Assembly: GCA_964606415.1 (NCBI GenBank)
Contig: CAZSGN010000183.1
Coordinates: forward strand, 1 to 5,788
Length of the DNA: 5,788 bases
Direction: 5' to 3'
From: CAZSGN01 sp964606415
GTDB taxonomy: Bacteria > Bacteroidota > Bacteroidia > Bacteroidales > JBBRXJ01
Of the stretch, positions 4,622-5,788 are shown piece by piece (position 1 is the first letter of the stretch; each line of letters begins with the position of its first letter). The translations under genes were made by a program, and so were the position numbers. The notes under the pieces are model-generated. The model saw only the letters and a program-made list of their open reading frames with translations, did not search any database and had not been told where the DNA came from.

Positions 4622-5788
4622 CTAAAAATCATTAAATGTTTTTATTTCACTTTGCTGATAGCCAATTCTAATAGCGACAGCCTGGATGATTCCTTCTTTA
4701 ACATGATCTGCTGCAATAGCTCGATGATAAAGCTGCCAATGTTCCTTGTCAGGCCCCGTTCGATAAGCAATAGAAGCTCCTTCTGTCGGGCAGGACAAGT
4801 AAAGAGAATCTTTTTCTTTTTTCAGGCCTGGAGATTGGGTAACCGGTTGTTCGTCTCCTCCCCACATCTGATGTATCATTTTTTTCTCGGGAATCAATCC
4901 CTTATCTCCATAGCGATTTTGCCATTGTTTTAACTGTTCACGCATTTCCAGGAGCTGATCCTGATAATCCGGATTAGCGGCAAGATTATTGAATTCGTAC
5001 GGATCGTTTTTCACGTCATACAATTCCTCGTCTGGCTTAGAGTCCCGCCACCATAACTTTTGCGCACCTTTAAATAAATTGAGTGAATCATAGCGTTCAA
5101 GGATCTTCATCATAGGTAAATTTTTTCGGTACGCTATATCCTGGACATATGGTTTATCAGGATAATAATTCTTCAGGTATTTAAATCGATTATCACGAAC
5201 AGCTCTTACCATATCATATTCAGTATCCATCCGATCCCTGGCAGCAAAAATATATTTCCTGGGCTCCTGTTGATCATTTCCTAAGAAGGCTTTTCCCTGC
5301 ATATGTTCCGGTGGCTTGATGCCTGCCAGTGAGAGCATTGTCGGAGCAAAATCAACAAAACTCACCAATTGCTCATTAACTTTACCAGCCCATTTGCCGT
5401 TTGGAAAGCGAATGATCAGCGGTACCCGGATACCGGATTCATATAGTTCGCGTTTTTGCCTGGGCAAAGGCCCTCCGTGATCACTAAAAAACACAACGAT
5501 GGTACTATCGAGTAAACCGTTTTCCCTGAGTTGATCTAATAATATGCGTACTTCCCCATCCATAAGGCTTATATTGGAATATTTCCGGGCAATATCCCGC
5601 CGGATTATATCATGATCCGGATAATAAGGCGGGACATTGATTTCATCCGGCAAAATTAAAAATTTGTACCAGCCATTCTCCCATTGCCTTGATTCATGAG
5701 TAATGGTTAGATTAAAAACCGAGAAAAAAGGTTTGCCCGAAGGCCTGTGCTTCCAGTTGGCTGTTGCTCCCTGCTCATCCCAGGCTGT
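4622..5788 (-). CDS. Sulfatase, heparan N-sulfatase-like (N-terminus beyond right edge)
   Basis: Partial gene: 388 codons are visible and the frame is open to the window edge. The apparent start at 5653 is an internal TTG, because the coding sequence continues upstream (TAWDEQGATANW, then GKPFFSVFNLTITHES). Sulfatases of the alkaline phosphatase superfamily cleave sulfate esters or sulfamates with a formylglycine residue; the C/S-x-P-S-R motif that carries it would lie off the window. Visible family hallmarks, numbered from the edge: the metal-site motif FFSDHGGP near 100-107, YESGIRVPLIIRFP near 116-129, VSFVDFAPTMLSLAGI near 142-157, and ELYDVKNDPYEFNNLA near 255-270. The run ending LEMREQLKQWQNRYGD resembles the C-terminus of human N-sulfoglucosamine sulfohydrolase (recalled, not aligned). 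The last 70 or so residues look like an added chitobiase/hexosaminidase C-terminal-type beta domain. The stop lies 3 nt before the next gene. Sulfatase is sure; the exact substrate is not. Confidence 0.95.
   Translation of the reverse strand, partial: TAWDEQGATANWKHRPSGKPFFSVFNLTITHESRQWENGWYKFLILPDEINVPPYYPDHDIIRRDIARKYSNISLMDGEVRILLDQLRENGLLDSTIVVFFSDHGGPLPRQKRELYESGIRVPLIIRFPNGKWAGKVNEQLVSFVDFAPTMLSLAGIKPPEHMQGKAFLGNDQQEPRKYIFAARDRMDTEYDMVRAVRDNRFKYLKNYYPDKPYVQDIAYRKNLPMMKILERYDSLNLFKGAQKLWWRDSKPDEELYDVKNDPYEFNNLAANPDYQDQLLEMREQLKQWQNRYGDKGLIPEKKMIHQMWGGDEQPVTQSPGLKKEKDSLYLSCPTEGASIAYRTGPDKEHWQLYHRAIAADHVKEGIIQAVAIRIGYQQSEIKTFNDF

Noticed and set aside
4127..4933. Plus-strand frames of 116 and 151 codons
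   Set aside because: They lie antisense to the FGE-like and sulfatase genes, have no family resemblance and look like shadows.
5651..5653. TTG as the start of the sulfatase
   Set aside because: The frame stays open to the window edge and the upstream residues match sulfatase sequence, so the gene is only cut by the window.

Overview
The window looks like a chromosomal segment of a Bacteroidota bacterium. This rests on three things: AT-rich intergenic DNA without clear Shine-Dalgarno sites, a candidate promoter of the Bacteroidota type (TTTG, 19 nt, TAnnTTTG), and gene content typical of the phylum (a sulfatase next to a lipoprotein with an FGE-like fold, and a multi-PAS protein ending in a SpoIIE-type phosphatase). 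The species cannot be named from this sequence. All convincing genes are on the minus strand, so the layout is best read from right to left.

Right part (3638-5788): a sulfatase of the heparan N-sulfatase type runs in from beyond the right edge, so its catalytic N-terminus is not visible. Its stop codon lies 3 nt before the start of a lipoprotein with a formylglycine-generating-enzyme (FGE-like) fold, so the two are almost certainly one operon. The FGE-like protein lacks the cysteines that a real sulfatase-activating enzyme uses, so it is probably not the maturase despite its position.

Middle part (703-3530): one large sensor gene of about 942 codons, broken by a 1-nt deficit in a C5 run (G5 on the coding strand) at 1863-1867. 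Its order is an NrtS-like two-helix membrane domain, a four-cysteine zinc-ribbon-like linker, one unusual PAS unit, one canonical PAS/PAC, three more of the unusual PAS units at an exact 107-residue period, and a complete SpoIIE/PP2C-type phosphatase. As sequenced, the upstream frame ends at 1764 and the phosphatase lies in a different frame (703-1848). The 107-residue period independently shows that exactly one base is missing.

Left part (1-702): no gene I can support. It holds two near-identical plus-strand intrinsic terminators (10-44 and 153-185), probably duplicates. It also holds a third hairpin terminator that works best on the minus strand (398-430), and just upstream of that a good candidate minus-strand promoter (464-494). 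Together these could make a transcript of about 60 nt.

How the parts may work together: the sulfatase and FGE-like lipoprotein fit extracytoplasmic use of sulfated glycans. The sensor would link a membrane domain related to nitrate/nitrite transporters to a phosphatase output, probably a partner-switching cascade. No functional link between the sensor and the sulfatase operon is visible beyond orientation and a 107-nt gap.
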